A stretch of DNA of 64,000 bases from an uncultured Clostridia bacterium (GCA_934169725.1 CAKPOF010000001.1:1-64000), one strand, 5' to 3'; positions 26,527 through 36,165 are shown, counted from the stretch's first letter. Program-made: numbers and translations. Notes: generated by a model from the sequence alone, not told the origin.

Positions 26527-27622
26527 GTTTTATAACCTCCTTTTTCTTTCTCTTTTTTAAATAACCAATTATTAATATACTTAATCCAAATAAAAGAACA
26601 ATAAAAATAACCATATATTTATAAACTTGTTCTTCAATAAATTTTGATATAGCATAGTTTTTTGGTAATAAACTAAGTGTGAAAATAAGTAAACCAAAAA
26701 TAAGGTAAAGAGGGGTTTCATCTTCAATATTAGTTATTTTTTTAAAAATAGAAAGAGATAATTTTGCAAGTAATGTTAAATAACAAATCATTTGTAAAGC
26801 CCAAATAAGAATAAATAGAGCTTCTAATCTTTGAAAGAAACTTCCAAATTCAATGTATCTTGCTGCAGAATATAGAGGCATAATCTGATTAGTATAAATC
26901 AAAGAAATAAACATGAAAATTATAATACTAGTACAAAATAATAAATAAATAGTTCCTAAAATTATAGAGGTAATAAAAACTTTTTTCATTTTTTGAGGTT
27001 CTTTTAAATAAGGCGGAATAAAATACAATAAAGAAATACCACCAAAAGCACCTAAGTTTAATAAACCAGCAATAAATGTATCAAAAAATCCAGTACCTAA
27101 AATAGGAAAAGCATTATATAAAGAAAAATTATTAGCATTTGCTACAAATAAGAAAAGTACACCAATAATAACTAAAGGAATAATAATTAAGTTTACTTTA
27201 GAAACAGATGAAATTTTACATTTTAGAGCAATACATATGGCAATTATAAAAGATAAAATTATAAAAATAACATTAGTCATAGGATAATATACTATTTTTA
27301 AACATTCACAAAAATTTCTAAGTAATATACTAGCAGAAGAGATAAAATAAAATATGAAAATACATCCAACAATCGTTTTTAATTTCTTGCCACCTATATA
27401 TTCAGAAATATCAACAATATCATTTCCAGGAAATGATTTTAGTAATTTGTAAATTAGAATAGAAATAAATAAAGCAATAATTCCAATATAAATAATATTA
27501 ATAATAGTTCCTGATTTTGTTAAATCTATTAGATTTCTTGGCAAAGCAACTAATGTATAAGTGACAAAAACACCAAGTATAATACTAATTGCTTCAGCAG
27601 TAGTTATTTTTGAAAAGTCCAT
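26519..27622 (-). CDS. gerB: Spore germination permease GerB family
   Basis: A 367-aa protein with about ten membrane helices, an APC-superfamily GerAB/GerKB-type permease (start TTAEAISIILGVFVTYTLVA; IGGKKLKTIVG; YSAARYIEFGSFFQRLEAL). It binds the germinant within the receptor complex. SD AAGGAGG precedes ATG. It lies 18 bp after gerA and overlaps gerC, so the proteins are translationally coupled. Confidence 0.92.
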   Translation of the reverse strand: MDFSKITTAEAISIILGVFVTYTLVALPRNLIDLTKSGTIINIIYIGIIALFISILIYKLLKSFPGNDIVDISEYIGGKKLKTIVGCIFIFYFISSASILLRNFCECLKIVYYPMTNVIFIILSFIIAICIALKCKISSVSKVNLIIIPLVIIGVLFLFVANANNFSLYNAFPILGTGFFDTFIAGLLNLGAFGGISLLYFIPPYLKEPQKMKKVFITSIILGTIYLLFCTSIIIFMFISLIYTNQIMPLYSAARYIEFGSFFQRLEALFILIWALQMICYLTLLAKLSLSIFKKITNIEDETPLYLIFGLLIFTLSLLPKNYAISKFIEEQVYKYMVIFIVLLFGLSILIIGYLKKRKKKEVIKHE

Positions 27623-27640
27623 TAAAACCTCCTTATTTTG

Positions 27641-29338
27641 TTAACTGTTTTTCCATTTCATAGATATAGGTTCTTGTTTTTTTTCCTTTTGAGGATTTAA
27701 AAAATTTGATCTAAATTCTCTTTTCCATATAAGAGGTAAGTAATACGAATTACCTCTGATTTTTTCAAATGGTGAAATTCCAATAGTATATGGTGTTCCA
27801 AAAGATTTTAAATCACATAGCAAAATCATGTATACAAATAAACCAAGAGCAATACCTAAAAAGCCACATAAATACCCTAAAAATACAAATATAAATCTAT
27901 AAACTCGCAAATGAAAACCAAAAGAATAGTCTGGTATTGCAAATGATGCTGTACCAGTAATTGCAACAATAATTATCAATATTGGACTTACTACACCAGC
28001 ACTTACTGCAGCTTGTCCCATAATTAATGCACCAACTATACCTATAGTAGGTCCTATTGGGGAAGGGACTCGAAGACCAGCTTCGCGGATTAATTCAAAA
28101 GATATTTCTAATAAAAGTAATTCAAAGAAAATTGGAAAAGGTACATTTTCTCTAGAAGCTAATATTGTAAACAGTAATTCTGTTGGAAGAATTTCGTGAT
28201 GAAAACTTGTAATTGCCATATATAACCCTGGTAAAAGTAATGTAATGAAAGCTGCTAAAAGACGAATTGCTTTTGTAAAATTTGAAAATAATCTATGTTG
28301 ATTTTTATCATCTGGTGAACCTAAGAAATCTGATAAAATTGCAGGTGCAATAATACAATAGGGAGAACCATTAATAATAACTATAACTCTTCCATCTAAT
28401 AAATAACTAGCTGCTTTATCAGGTCTTTCAGTAGATAAAACTTGAGGAATATTTAAAAAACTAGAATCTGAAATTAATTGTTCTAGTTGCCCTGAGGATA
28501 AAATAGAATCAACGCTCAAGTTATTTATACGGTATTTTACTTCAGCAATTAAATCTTCATTTGTAATGCCATGAATATAACATAATCCACATTGAGTTTT
28601 TGTAATAGAACCTAAAGATAGACTTTCGATAATTAAATTTTCATTATTTACATATCTCCTTATAAGAGATGTATTAGTTCTTATATTTTCTACAAAAGAT
28701 TCATGAGGACCTTTTACTACAATTTCATTACTTGGTTTATCAATACTTCTTTGCATAAAGCCTTTAACTTCAATATCAAAAGCTAAATTCAGAGTATCAA
28801 TAAATAATGCACAATTACCTGAATTGATACCAGAAAAAACTTTTCCAAAAGTTGAAACTTCTTTAATATCATTTTGTGGCATTAAACATGATGTAATATA
28901 ATTTGGTAAATTAAATTTTTTTACTTTTCTTACAGTAATATTATTTGTAACAGCCTCAGATATAATTTTATTTTGACTTCCATCAAATAAATTATTTTTA
29001 TTCCTTAACATAAGAGGATTTAATATAAAATCATTCATTATTTCAGTATCAACTAATCCATCAATAAAAACTAATAAAGCATTATATTGTTTACCACGAG
29101 CATTTAAAACAAATTCACGAAATACAATATCAGAATTAATTAGAATATTATATTTAGTTTTTAAATATTCTAGATTTACTGAAAGACTAGGAAATATTTT
29201 TTTATTATCTAAATTTTCTTTATCAATATCGCTATCAGGATAAAATTTATTATTAGGATCCACAGAAAGATTAAAATTATGTTCTTTTACAGGTGGAGTA
29301 TAGCTAAAAAAAGAAGATAAAATCTTTTTAATATTCAT
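27641..29338 (-). CDS. gerA: Spore germination receptor subunit GerA family
   Basis: 565 aa from the ATG at 29338, which has GGTGAT just upstream; a longer frame (from 29647) runs into the divergent gene and starts with low-complexity residues, so it is rejected. The N-terminal soluble domain (NALLVFIDGLVDTEI; GNCALFIDTLNLAFDIEVKG) is followed by the membrane part (SFHHEILPTELLFTILASRE; PSPIGPTIGIVGALIMGQAA). First gene of the minus-strand A-B-C-D operon. Divergent from the transglutaminase gene. Confidence 0.93.
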   Translation of the reverse strand: MNIKKILSSFFSYTPPVKEHNFNLSVDPNNKFYPDSDIDKENLDNKKIFPSLSVNLEYLKTKYNILINSDIVFREFVLNARGKQYNALLVFIDGLVDTEIMNDFILNPLMLRNKNNLFDGSQNKIISEAVTNNITVRKVKKFNLPNYITSCLMPQNDIKEVSTFGKVFSGINSGNCALFIDTLNLAFDIEVKGFMQRSIDKPSNEIVVKGPHESFVENIRTNTSLIRRYVNNENLIIESLSLGSITKTQCGLCYIHGITNEDLIAEVKYRINNLSVDSILSSGQLEQLISDSSFLNIPQVLSTERPDKAASYLLDGRVIVIINGSPYCIIAPAILSDFLGSPDDKNQHRLFSNFTKAIRLLAAFITLLLPGLYMAITSFHHEILPTELLFTILASRENVPFPIFFELLLLEISFELIREAGLRVPSPIGPTIGIVGALIMGQAAVSAGVVSPILIIIVAITGTASFAIPDYSFGFHLRVYRFIFVFLGYLCGFLGIALGLFVYMILLCDLKSFGTPYTIGISPFEKIRGNSYYLPLIWKREFRSNFLNPQKEKKQEPISMKWKNS

Positions 29339-29456
29339 ATTTATCACCAATAATAGTATTAGTAATTTTTTTGAATTTATACTAGTTTTTACAATATAAA
29401 AATGATATAATGAAATAGTAGTGATACAGAGCTTTATAAAAAAAGAGGAATATATT

Positions 29457-30602
29457 ATGAAAGATGAAATAAAAGATAAAGTAATTTCAATTATATTGTT
29501 TTTAATAATTATGGGGATTTTTTCAGCTTTAATTGTTTTTTCTATAATTTTTATCAAAGAATTTTCTGCACAAGATACAGAATTGGCTTTTGAAGAAAAT
29601 TCAGATGATGAAAATGTAAATGAAAATAAAACATTAGAAAATAACATAGAAACACCGGCAATTGTAGAAAATCCAATAAATAAAATAGGAAAAACAAATT
29701 CAACAAATTCTAATAATAATTATTCAAAAGTTCAAGTAAATAAATATTTTTATAATCAATTAGATGAAAAATCAAGAATTTTCTATAGAGCTTTTGAAAG
29801 TAATAAAGAACAAATGAAAACAGGTACATATCAAATAGAATTAGGAACCAATTTTTCTGATATATTATCACAAAACGATGGACAAAAGAAATTAGGTCAA
29901 TATTATCAATCTGCAATAGAGGCATATACTTATGATAATACAGAAGTTTTTTATTTGAGTCCTAAAAAGATGTATTTAAATATAGAAACAACAAAAACAT
30001 CTGACAAAACTGAATATAATGTATATATAAATTCTGGAAATGATGCTAATTACCTTATTGATGAATTTAATACAAAAGCTAAAATAGATCAAGCAATGTC
30101 ACAAATAGAAGAGGTAAAAAATCAGATATTGCAAAATAAAACTGGAGATGTATATAAAGACATAAAAATGGTTCACGATTATTTAGTAGATAATATAGAA
30201 TATGATAGTACAATATCAAAGCAAAATATTTATAATGTTTATGGAGCATTAGTTAATAAAGAATGTGTGTGTGAAGGATATGCAAGAGCATTTAAATATT
30301 TAATGGATGAATTAGGAATATCATGTGTAATGGTTATTGGAACAGGAACAAATTCAAATGGACAAACAGAAAATCATGCATGGAATTATGTTGAAGTTAA
30401 TAACAATTGGTATGCCATTGATTCTACTTGGGATGATCCAGTAATTGTTGGAGGAGGAGCTCTTACAGATGAATCTAAATACAAATACTTTCTAGTTGGA
30501 GCAGATACAATAAACAAAGACCATATATCAAACGGTCAATTTACAGATGGAGGAAAGGTATTTACATATCCGAATATTAGTAATGAAGATTATAAAGAGT
30601 AA
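29457..30602 (+). CDS. Membrane-anchored transglutaminase-like cysteine protease
   Basis: 381 aa from ATG 29457 (AGAGGA 8 nt upstream; the longer frame from 29421 lacks an SD). One N-terminal helix (VISIILFLIIMGIFSALIVF), an acidic Asn-rich linker, and a C-terminal transglutaminase-like domain with the Cys-His-Asp triad in NKECVCEGYARAFKYLMDEL, TENHAWNYVEVNN and WYAIDSTWDDP. Extracellular; substrate unknown, possibly wall or spore surface. Located divergently from the germination operon. Confidence 0.85.
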   Translation: MKDEIKDKVISIILFLIIMGIFSALIVFSIIFIKEFSAQDTELAFEENSDDENVNENKTLENNIETPAIVENPINKIGKTNSTNSNNNYSKVQVNKYFYNQLDEKSRIFYRAFESNKEQMKTGTYQIELGTNFSDILSQNDGQKKLGQYYQSAIEAYTYDNTEVFYLSPKKMYLNIETTKTSDKTEYNVYINSGNDANYLIDEFNTKAKIDQAMSQIEEVKNQILQNKTGDVYKDIKMVHDYLVDNIEYDSTISKQNIYNVYGALVNKECVCEGYARAFKYLMDELGISCVMVIGTGTNSNGQTENHAWNYVEVNNNWYAIDSTWDDPVIVGGGALTDESKYKYFLVGADTINKDHISNGQFTDGGKVFTYPNISNEDYKE

Positions 30603-30616
30603 GAAGTCTGTATAAA

Positions 30617-30651
30617 AAGGAGGTATATTACTAAAAGTAATAAAAATTATG
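30617..30651 (+). promoter_or_regulatory. Ribosome site with hairpin between SD and start (P-loop/Asp23 gene)
   Basis: AAGGAGG at 30617-30623 is 25 nt from ATG 30649. A perfect hairpin TATTAC-taaaa-GTAATA (30626-30642) occupies 17 nt of it, leaving 8. Confidence 0.7.
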
Positions 30652-31503
30652 TTATTAAAAGAATTATTTGGAAATAAAATAAAAGTATATGCATTTGTTG
30701 GACCATCAGGTACAGGAAAAAGCTATAGAGCCCAAATGGTAGCTAGTGAAAGAAATATAAATTATATTATAGATGATGGATTATTAATAAAAGAAAATGA
30801 AGTATTAGCTGGAGAATCAGCAAAAAAAGCACCAACAAAAGTAGGAACAGTAAAACATGCATTGTTTTATGAACAAGAAGAAAGAGATATAATTATAAAA
30901 TCATTAAAGAAAGAAAAACCAGAAAGCATTTTAATTTTAGGAACTTCTGATGGTATGGTTCAAAAAATTGCAGCAAATCTTGGCTTACCTGAGATAAGTG
31001 AATACATATATATAACAGATGTTGCAACAAAACAAGAAATGGAAACAGCTAGAAGAATAAGAGTAACAGAAGGAAAACATGTTATTCCTGTTCCAACATT
31101 TCAAATAAAAAAAGATTTTTCGGGATATTTACTTGACCCATTACAAATATTTAAGTCAAAAGGAAAAGGTCAGAAACCATATATATCAGAAAAATCTATA
31201 ATAAGACCAACATTTAGTTATATGGGAAAATTTACAATATCAGATTTAGTATTTAGACAGATATTAGAATATATAGCTGTTCAAATACCTTCTATATATA
31301 AAATAACAAGAACAAGAGTAGAAAACTATGGCGACGGAGCAAAAATTTATGTGGAAGTAACTGTTATGTATGGATTTAGTGTAATAGATGGAATTAATGA
31401 ATTTAAACAAAAAGCTAGAAAAGAAATAGAGAAATTAACAGCAATGAATGTGGTGGAATTAGATGTTGTAGCTAAAAACATATATGTACCAGAAGCAGAA
31501 TAA
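30649..31503 (+). CDS. P-loop NTPase fused to C-terminal Asp23/Gls24-like domain
   Basis: A 284-aa protein. The N-terminal half is a P-loop NTPase with Walker A GPSGTGKS (18-25) and ESILILGTSDGM as a possible Walker B strand. The C-terminal 75 residues (VFRQILEYIAVQIPSIYKIT; VEVTVMYGFSVIDGINEFKQ; VELDVVAKNIYV) fit the Asp23/Gls24 envelope-stress family. Role unknown. It directly precedes cmk (14 bp before the cmk SD-hairpin region), so an operon is likely. Confidence 0.75.
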   Translation: MLLKELFGNKIKVYAFVGPSGTGKSYRAQMVASERNINYIIDDGLLIKENEVLAGESAKKAPTKVGTVKHALFYEQEERDIIIKSLKKEKPESILILGTSDGMVQKIAANLGLPEISEYIYITDVATKQEMETARRIRVTEGKHVIPVPTFQIKKDFSGYLLDPLQIFKSKGKGQKPYISEKSIIRPTFSYMGKFTISDLVFRQILEYIAVQIPSIYKITRTRVENYGDGAKIYVEVTVMYGFSVIDGINEFKQKARKEIEKLTAMNVVELDVVAKNIYVPEAE

Positions 31504-31509
31504 TAAGAA

Positions 31510-31547
31510 GGGAGGATATGATAGCAATATCATATAGAAAAATTATG
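31510..31547 (+). promoter_or_regulatory. Ribosome site with hairpin between SD and start (cmk)
   Basis: GGGAGG at 31510-31515 is 29 nt from ATG 31545. A perfect 8-bp hairpin ATATGATA-gcaa-TATCATAT (31516-31535) leaves 9 nt. The in-frame ATG 31518 lies in the left arm, 2 nt from the SD, and is rejected as the start. Confidence 0.75.
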
Positions 31548-32210
31548 TCATTTATAGTAGCAATAGATGGACCAGCAGGTGCAGGAAAAGGAACAATAAC
31601 AAAATTAGTAGGAAAAAAATTAAATTTAATAAATATAGATACAGGAGCAACATATAGATGTGTTACATTAGCAGCAATACAAAAGGGATATACCCTAGAA
31701 AATGAAGAAAAAATTGTAGGATTATTAGATAAAATAAAGATAGAATTTAAAAAAATAAAAGAGCAAGATAGAATAATTTTAAATGATGTAGATGTAACTG
31801 ATCAAATAAGAAGTGCAGAAGTAAATAATATGGTATCACAAGTTTCTCACATTCCAGAGGTAAGAAATAAAATGGCTGATTTTCAAAGGAAAATAGCAGA
31901 AGGAAAAAATGTAATTATGGAAGGAAGAGATATTGGTACAAATGTATTTCCAAATGCTAATGTAAAAATATACTTAGATGCAACAGCAGAAGAAAGAGCC
32001 AAAAGACGTGTATTGCAAAACAAAGAAAAAGGTATTGAGATTTCATATCAAGAAGTATTAGAAAATATTAAATTTAGAGATAATAACGATAAAACAAGTA
32101 AAGTAGCACCATTAAAAATGGCTGAAGATGCAATATATGTTGATTCAACTGATTTAAATATAAATGAGGTAGTAGAAAAAATAGTAGAAATAATAAAAAA
32201 CAATATTTAA
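31545..32210 (+). CDS. cmk: Cytidylate kinase
   Basis: 221 aa from ATG 31545. The product starts MSFIVAIDGPAGAGKG (P-loop 8-16), as in the family, which supports this start over 31518. NIDTGATYRCVTLAA, VIMEGRDIGTNVFPNANVKI and RDNNDKTSKVAPLK (CMP-binding region) are present. Phosphorylates CMP and dCMP. Operon with the P-loop/Asp23 gene and plsC, a common clostridial neighbourhood. Confidence 0.95.
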   Translation: MSFIVAIDGPAGAGKGTITKLVGKKLNLINIDTGATYRCVTLAAIQKGYTLENEEKIVGLLDKIKIEFKKIKEQDRIILNDVDVTDQIRSAEVNNMVSQVSHIPEVRNKMADFQRKIAEGKNVIMEGRDIGTNVFPNANVKIYLDATAEERAKRRVLQNKEKGIEISYQEVLENIKFRDNNDKTSKVAPLKMAEDAIYVDSTDLNINEVVEKIVEIIKNNI

Positions 32211-32229
32211 AGAGAGAGGAATTAATAAA

Positions 32230-32827
32230 ATGAAAGAAGGTTTAAAATCTATTATAAAATGGATTGTTAGAGGAGCTTTATATATATGGTTTAAAGTCAT
32301 ATACCAAGTGAAAATAATAGGATTGGAAAACATTCCCAAAGATCGGACCATTAATATTTTGTGGAAATCATAGAAGTTACATAGATCCACCATTAATGGT
32401 ATGTACAGCTAAAAGAGATATGAAATTTTTAGCGAAAGAGGAATTATATAAAAATAAATTTTTAGCATTTTTAGGATGGGTATTTGAAGCAATACCAGTA
32501 AAAAGAGATGAAAAAGATGTCTCAGCAATAAAAAAATCATTAAAAGATTTAAAAACAGGAAAATGTATAGCATTATTTCCAGAAGGTACTAGAAATGGGT
32601 TAGAAAAAGGAGAAAAAGTAAAAGACGGTGTTGCATTTTTTGCAGTAAGAAGTGGAGCCAAAGTTGTACCTTGTGGAATAAAGGGAGGAACAAAAGGAAA
32701 TCATAAGCTTGTAATTGAGTATGGAAAGCCATTAGATTATACACAATATAAAGGAAGTAAAGATAAAGAAGTTTTAGAAAATATAACTAAAGAAATTATG
32801 GATAATATTATAGAGTTATCTAAATAA
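32230..32827 (+). CDS. plsC: 1-acyl-sn-glycerol-3-phosphate acyltransferase, requires +1 frameshift at CGG (extra C at 32344)
   Basis: ATG 32230 (SD GAGAGGA) encodes MKEGLKSIIKWIVRGALYIW to GLENIPKD. The zero frame then reads CGG ACC ATT and stops after 47 codons. Skipping C32344 gives GGA CCA TTA ATA TTT TGT, that is GPLIFCGNHRSYIDPP with the acyltransferase NHxxxxD motif, and the frame stays open to 32827 with FPEGTRNGLEKG and KVVPCGIKGG. The restored length is 198 aa, normal for PlsC. Makes phosphatidic acid at the membrane. Downstream of cmk by 19 bp. The break is of the same type as in sigE and engB. Confidence 0.9.
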
Positions 32828-32840
32828 AGATTTAAATTAT

Positions 32841-32872
32841 AAAAAGTATGGAAATTGTTCCATACTTTTTTT
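32841..32872 (+). terminator. Terminator of the cmk-plsC transcript
   Basis: AAAAAGTATGGAA (32841-32853) pairs with TTCCATACTTTTT (32858-32870), then TT. Confidence 0.9.
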
Positions 32873-32876
32873 GAAA

Positions 32877-33383
32877 TTATTTCCAAATTTTCATTGTAAC
32901 TCGATCAACTACTTGGTACACTGTACCTTTTGTTGAAATTAATATGTTGCTATTTTTTATCTTTGAAAGTTTAAATGTGACTGGAAATGAATCATTGTCT
33001 TTTTCGATATCTGTTAATACTAGACCGATTATAGATATTCGATTAAGATTTTTACATTTAGCAATTAAGGCTAATATGTCGGTAAAGTTTGTAAAAGTTT
33101 TGCCAGAATCTGTTTGACCAAAACAGAAAGCTAATGGGTAATCAATATGTTCTGATTCAATGCTTTCTAAATTTTTGTAAGATTCAATTTCATATTTTTT
33201 ATATCGTGTAAACTTACCCCATTGGTCATGCCAAAATTCATTTTCCACAATTTTTCCAGATAAAGATACAACTTTATCATTTTCATCTTTGGCTAAAATA
33301 TAGATACGGTTTTCTTTCCGAGCTTTTTCAGGGCTAATTGGAAGCCAGTTGCAATTGAAAAGTTGTAATTCATATAATTTCAT
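32877..33383 (-). CDS. Hypothetical protein
   Basis: A 168-aa protein, not recognised. No signal peptide. N-terminal LYELQLFNCNWLPISPEKAR, a Trp-rich stretch (ENEFWHDQWGKFTRYKKYE) and a C-terminal beta-rich region (TFKLSKIKNSNILISTKGTV). Less extreme AT codon use than its neighbours, with one in-frame CGG (codon 22, minus-strand 33320-33318), suggests recent acquisition. Has its own promoter; converges on plsC. Confidence 0.6.
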   Translation of the reverse strand: MKLYELQLFNCNWLPISPEKARKENRIYILAKDENDKVVSLSGKIVENEFWHDQWGKFTRYKKYEIESYKNLESIESEHIDYPLAFCFGQTDSGKTFTNFTDILALIAKCKNLNRISIIGLVLTDIEKDNDSFPVTFKLSKIKNSNILISTKGTVYQVVDRVTMKIWK

Positions 33384-33443
33384 AATATTTACCTTTGCTC
33401 TTATATAATCTAGGAGCCCTTTCTAAAAAATTTTTATAAATAT

Positions 33444-33472
33444 ATTATAGCAAAATTTACATAAAAATTCAA
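33444..33472 (-). promoter_or_regulatory. Promoter of minus-strand hypothetical gene
   Basis: On the minus strand TTGAAT (33472-33467), a 17-bp spacer and TATAAT (33449-33444). Confidence 0.6.
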
Positions 33473-33572
33473 TGCTGTAAAACTTTTGAACTTAATATAT
33501 ATTAAATTTAAAAAATAATAAATTAGCATTAATAATGGAAATCTCACAACTAAATTTACATAATTAAAACTA

Positions 33573-33601
33573 TTGACAATAATGTATTCATATGATATAA
33601 T
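33573..33601 (+). promoter_or_regulatory. Promoter of typA
   Basis: Consensus TTGACA (33573-33578), a 17-bp spacer and TATAAT (33596-33601). The rest of the 33384-33572 gap is AT-rich with nothing else recognised. Confidence 0.85.
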
Positions 33602-33615
33602 TACAAGCAAATTAG

Positions 33616-33660
33616 GAGAAGGCGTTTTTCAAAAGAAAATACTTGGAAAACGTCTTAAGT
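33616..33660 (+). promoter_or_regulatory. Leader hairpin in typA 5' UTR
   Basis: The transcribed leader contains GAAGGCGTTTTTCAA and TTGGAAAACGTCTT, which pair into a long stem about 25 nt upstream of the SD (AAAGGAG). No T tract follows, so it is not a terminator; it may modulate stability or translation. Confidence 0.45.
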
Positions 33661-33685
33661 TATGAAGAGGTAAAAGGAGAAAAAA

Positions 33686-35500
33686 ATGAACAATACAAAG
33701 ATAAGAAATATAGCAATAATAGCACACGTTGATCACGGAAAAACAACATTAGTAGATGCCATGTTAAAACAAAGTCATGTATTTAGAGAAAATGAACAAG
33801 TACAAGAGAGAATAATGGATTCAAATGATCTAGAAAAAGAAAGAGGAATAACAATACTTTCTAAAAATACATCAGTAATGTATAATGATATAAAAATTAA
33901 TATTGTGGATACACCTGGACATGCTGATTTTGGAGGAGAAGTAGAAAGAGTTTTAAAAACAGTAGACGGAGTATTACTTTTGGTAGATGCATTTGAAGGT
34001 GCAATGCCACAAACAAGAGAAGTATTAAAAAAATCATTAGCACTAGGATTGAAACCAATAGTTGTTATAAATAAAATAGATAGACCAGGTGCAACACCAG
34101 AAAAAGTAGTTGATCAAGTTTTAGAATTATTTATCGAATTAGATGCAACAGATGAACAATTGGAATTTCCTGTTGTATATGCATCAGCTAAAAATGGTAT
34201 AGCTAAAATGGATTTAAATGAAGATACAGATGATTTACATTGTTTATTTGAAACAATAGTAAATACAATCCAACCACCAAAATGTGATGAAGAAGGATCA
34301 GCTCAAATGCTAGTTTCAAATATTGATTATGATGACTATGTAGGTAGAATAGCAGTTGGAAGAATTGAAAGAGGAATCATAAAAGTAGGTATGCCAGTAG
34401 CAATTTGTGGAAAAGAAGATAAAGTAACACAAGGAAGAATTGCAAAAGTATATACACATGTTGGATTAAACAAAGTAGAAGTAGAAGAAGGAAAAGCAGG
34501 AGATATTATTGAAATTGCAGGATTACCAGAAATTAATATAGGTGATACAATATGTGATTTTAATAATCCAGAAAAAATACCTTTTGTAGATATTGATGAA
34601 CCAACAGTATCAATGACATTTAGTGTTAATAATGGTCCATTTGCTGGAAAAGAAGGACAATTTATTACATCTAGACATATAAGAGATAGATTATTTAAAG
34701 AATTAGAAAGAAATGTATCTTTAAGAGTAAAAGAAACAGATTCAGCAGATTCTTTTGAAGTTTCAGGAAGAGGAGAGTTACATTTATCAGTATTAATAGA
34801 AACAATGAGAAGAGAAGGATTTGAGTTATTAGTATCTCGTCCAAAAGTTATATTTAAAGAAATTGATGGTGTAAAATGTGAACCAATAGAAGATTTAGTT
34901 GTAAATGTTCCAGATGATTGTGTTGGAAATGTAATAGAAAAATTAGGTAGAAGAAAAGCTGAAATGGTAAATATGGAACCAGCTGAAGATGGGCATACAA
35001 AAATTGAATTTAAAATTCCAGCTAGAGGTTTAATTGGTTATAGAACTGAATTTTTAACAGATACAAAAGGTTCAGGAACAATGAATCATATATTTGATTC
35101 ATATCAACCATATAAGGGAGACATACAAGCTCGTGTTAGAGGAACTATAGTAGCGTTTGAAAAAGGTAAATCAGTAACTTATGGTTTATTTAATGCTCAA
35201 GATAAGGGAGATTTATTTATAGGACCAGGTGTAGATGTATATGAAGGTATGATTGTTGGATTAAATTCAAGAGGAGAAGATTTAGCAATTAATGTATGTA
35301 AAGAAAAACATTTAACAAATACAAGAGCATCAGGTTCAGATGAAGCATTACGTTTAGTACCACCAATTCAAATGTCATTAGAAAAAGCTATTGAATTTAT
35401 ACAAGATGATGAATTAGTAGAAGTAACACCAAAATCAATAAGACTTAGAAAGAAAATATTAGATACAAAAGAAAGAGAAAGAGCTAATAGAAATAAATAA
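33686..35500 (+). CDS. typA: Ribosome-associated GTPase TypA/BipA
   Basis: A 604-aa translation-factor GTPase: G1 AHVDHGKTTL (13-22), EKERGITI (switch I), G3 DTPGHADFGGEV, G4 NKIDRPG, then elongation-factor domains II and V and the BipA-specific C-terminus (RGLIGYRTEFLTDTKGSG; LTNTRASGSDEALRLVPP). Acts in 50S assembly and stress adaptation. Single-gene unit with a consensus promoter and a terminator. Confidence 0.97.
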   Translation: MNNTKIRNIAIIAHVDHGKTTLVDAMLKQSHVFRENEQVQERIMDSNDLEKERGITILSKNTSVMYNDIKINIVDTPGHADFGGEVERVLKTVDGVLLLVDAFEGAMPQTREVLKKSLALGLKPIVVINKIDRPGATPEKVVDQVLELFIELDATDEQLEFPVVYASAKNGIAKMDLNEDTDDLHCLFETIVNTIQPPKCDEEGSAQMLVSNIDYDDYVGRIAVGRIERGIIKVGMPVAICGKEDKVTQGRIAKVYTHVGLNKVEVEEGKAGDIIEIAGLPEINIGDTICDFNNPEKIPFVDIDEPTVSMTFSVNNGPFAGKEGQFITSRHIRDRLFKELERNVSLRVKETDSADSFEVSGRGELHLSVLIETMRREGFELLVSRPKVIFKEIDGVKCEPIEDLVVNVPDDCVGNVIEKLGRRKAEMVNMEPAEDGHTKIEFKIPARGLIGYRTEFLTDTKGSGTMNHIFDSYQPYKGDIQARVRGTIVAFEKGKSVTYGLFNAQDKGDLFIGPGVDVYEGMIVGLNSRGEDLAINVCKEKHLTNTRASGSDEALRLVPPIQMSLEKAIEFIQDDELVEVTPKSIRLRKKILDTKERERANRNK

Positions 35501-35521
35501 TTATAGGTAATATAATTACAA

Positions 35522-35552
35522 AAACGCTGCCATTATATGACAGCGTTTATTT
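35522..35552 (+). terminator. Terminator-like hairpin after typA
   Basis: AAACGCTGCCA pairs with TGACAGCGTTT with one mismatch, then TATTTG. The T tract is weak. Confidence 0.6.
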
Positions 35553-35571
35553 GTAAAAAAAGGAGAAAAAA

Positions 35572-36165
35572 TTGAATAAAAAAGAATTAGAAAAAATAAA
35601 ACAAAAAGCATTAGATGACCATATTCCAATTATCATGGATGATACATTAGCAGTTATCGAAAAATATTTAAATGAAAATAAGCCAGAAAAGATTTTAGAA
35701 ATAGGTACAGCTGTTGGATATTCAGCAATATGTTTTACTGAAGTTTTATCAGAAAATGGAAAAATTGATACAATTGAAAGAGATACAGAAAGAGTTAAAG
35801 AAGCTAAGAAAAATATAAAATTAGCAGAAGTAGAAGAAAAGATAAATATATTTGAAGGTGATGCAGTAGAAATATTGCCAACATTAGGAAATAAATATGA
35901 TGTTGTATTTATAGATGCTGCAAAAGGTAAATATCCATTTTTCTTAAAAGAAGCATTAAGAATGATAAAACCAAATGGAATTATTTTTGCAGATAATATA
36001 TTATATAAGGGATATGTTATGAGTGATTATAATAAACATAAACAAAGAACAGCTGTTAGAAATTTAAGAGAATATATAAAAGAAGTAAGTGAAAATCCAA
36101 ATTTAGAAACTGAAATATTAGAAGTAGGAGATGGATTAGCAATAAGCAAGATAAAAAGTGAATAA
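35572..36165 (+). CDS. trmR: tRNA 5-hydroxyuridine methyltransferase (O-methyltransferase, TrmR/YrrM type)
   Basis: A 197-aa class I SAM methyltransferase of the caffeoyl-CoA/YrrM family: SAM site ILEIGTAVGYSA (41-52), TIERD, VFIDAAKGKYPFFL and GIIFADNILYKG. TrmR methylates 5-hydroxyuridine at tRNA position 34 and is commonly encoded beside U32 peptidase-type hydroxylation proteins; one such gene is at 37249, beyond an intervening gene. TTG start with AAGGAG 7 nt upstream. The specific assignment rests on this context. Confidence 0.78.
   Translation: MNKKELEKIKQKALDDHIPIIMDDTLAVIEKYLNENKPEKILEIGTAVGYSAICFTEVLSENGKIDTIERDTERVKEAKKNIKLAEVEEKINIFEGDAVEILPTLGNKYDVVFIDAAKGKYPFFLKEALRMIKPNGIIFADNILYKGYVMSDYNKHKQRTAVRNLREYIKEVSENPNLETEILEVGDGLAISKIKSE

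Noticed and set aside
27641..29647. 668-aa reading of gerA
   Set aside because: The extra 103 N-terminal residues are antisense to the transglutaminase gene; ATG 29338 with an SD matches the family.
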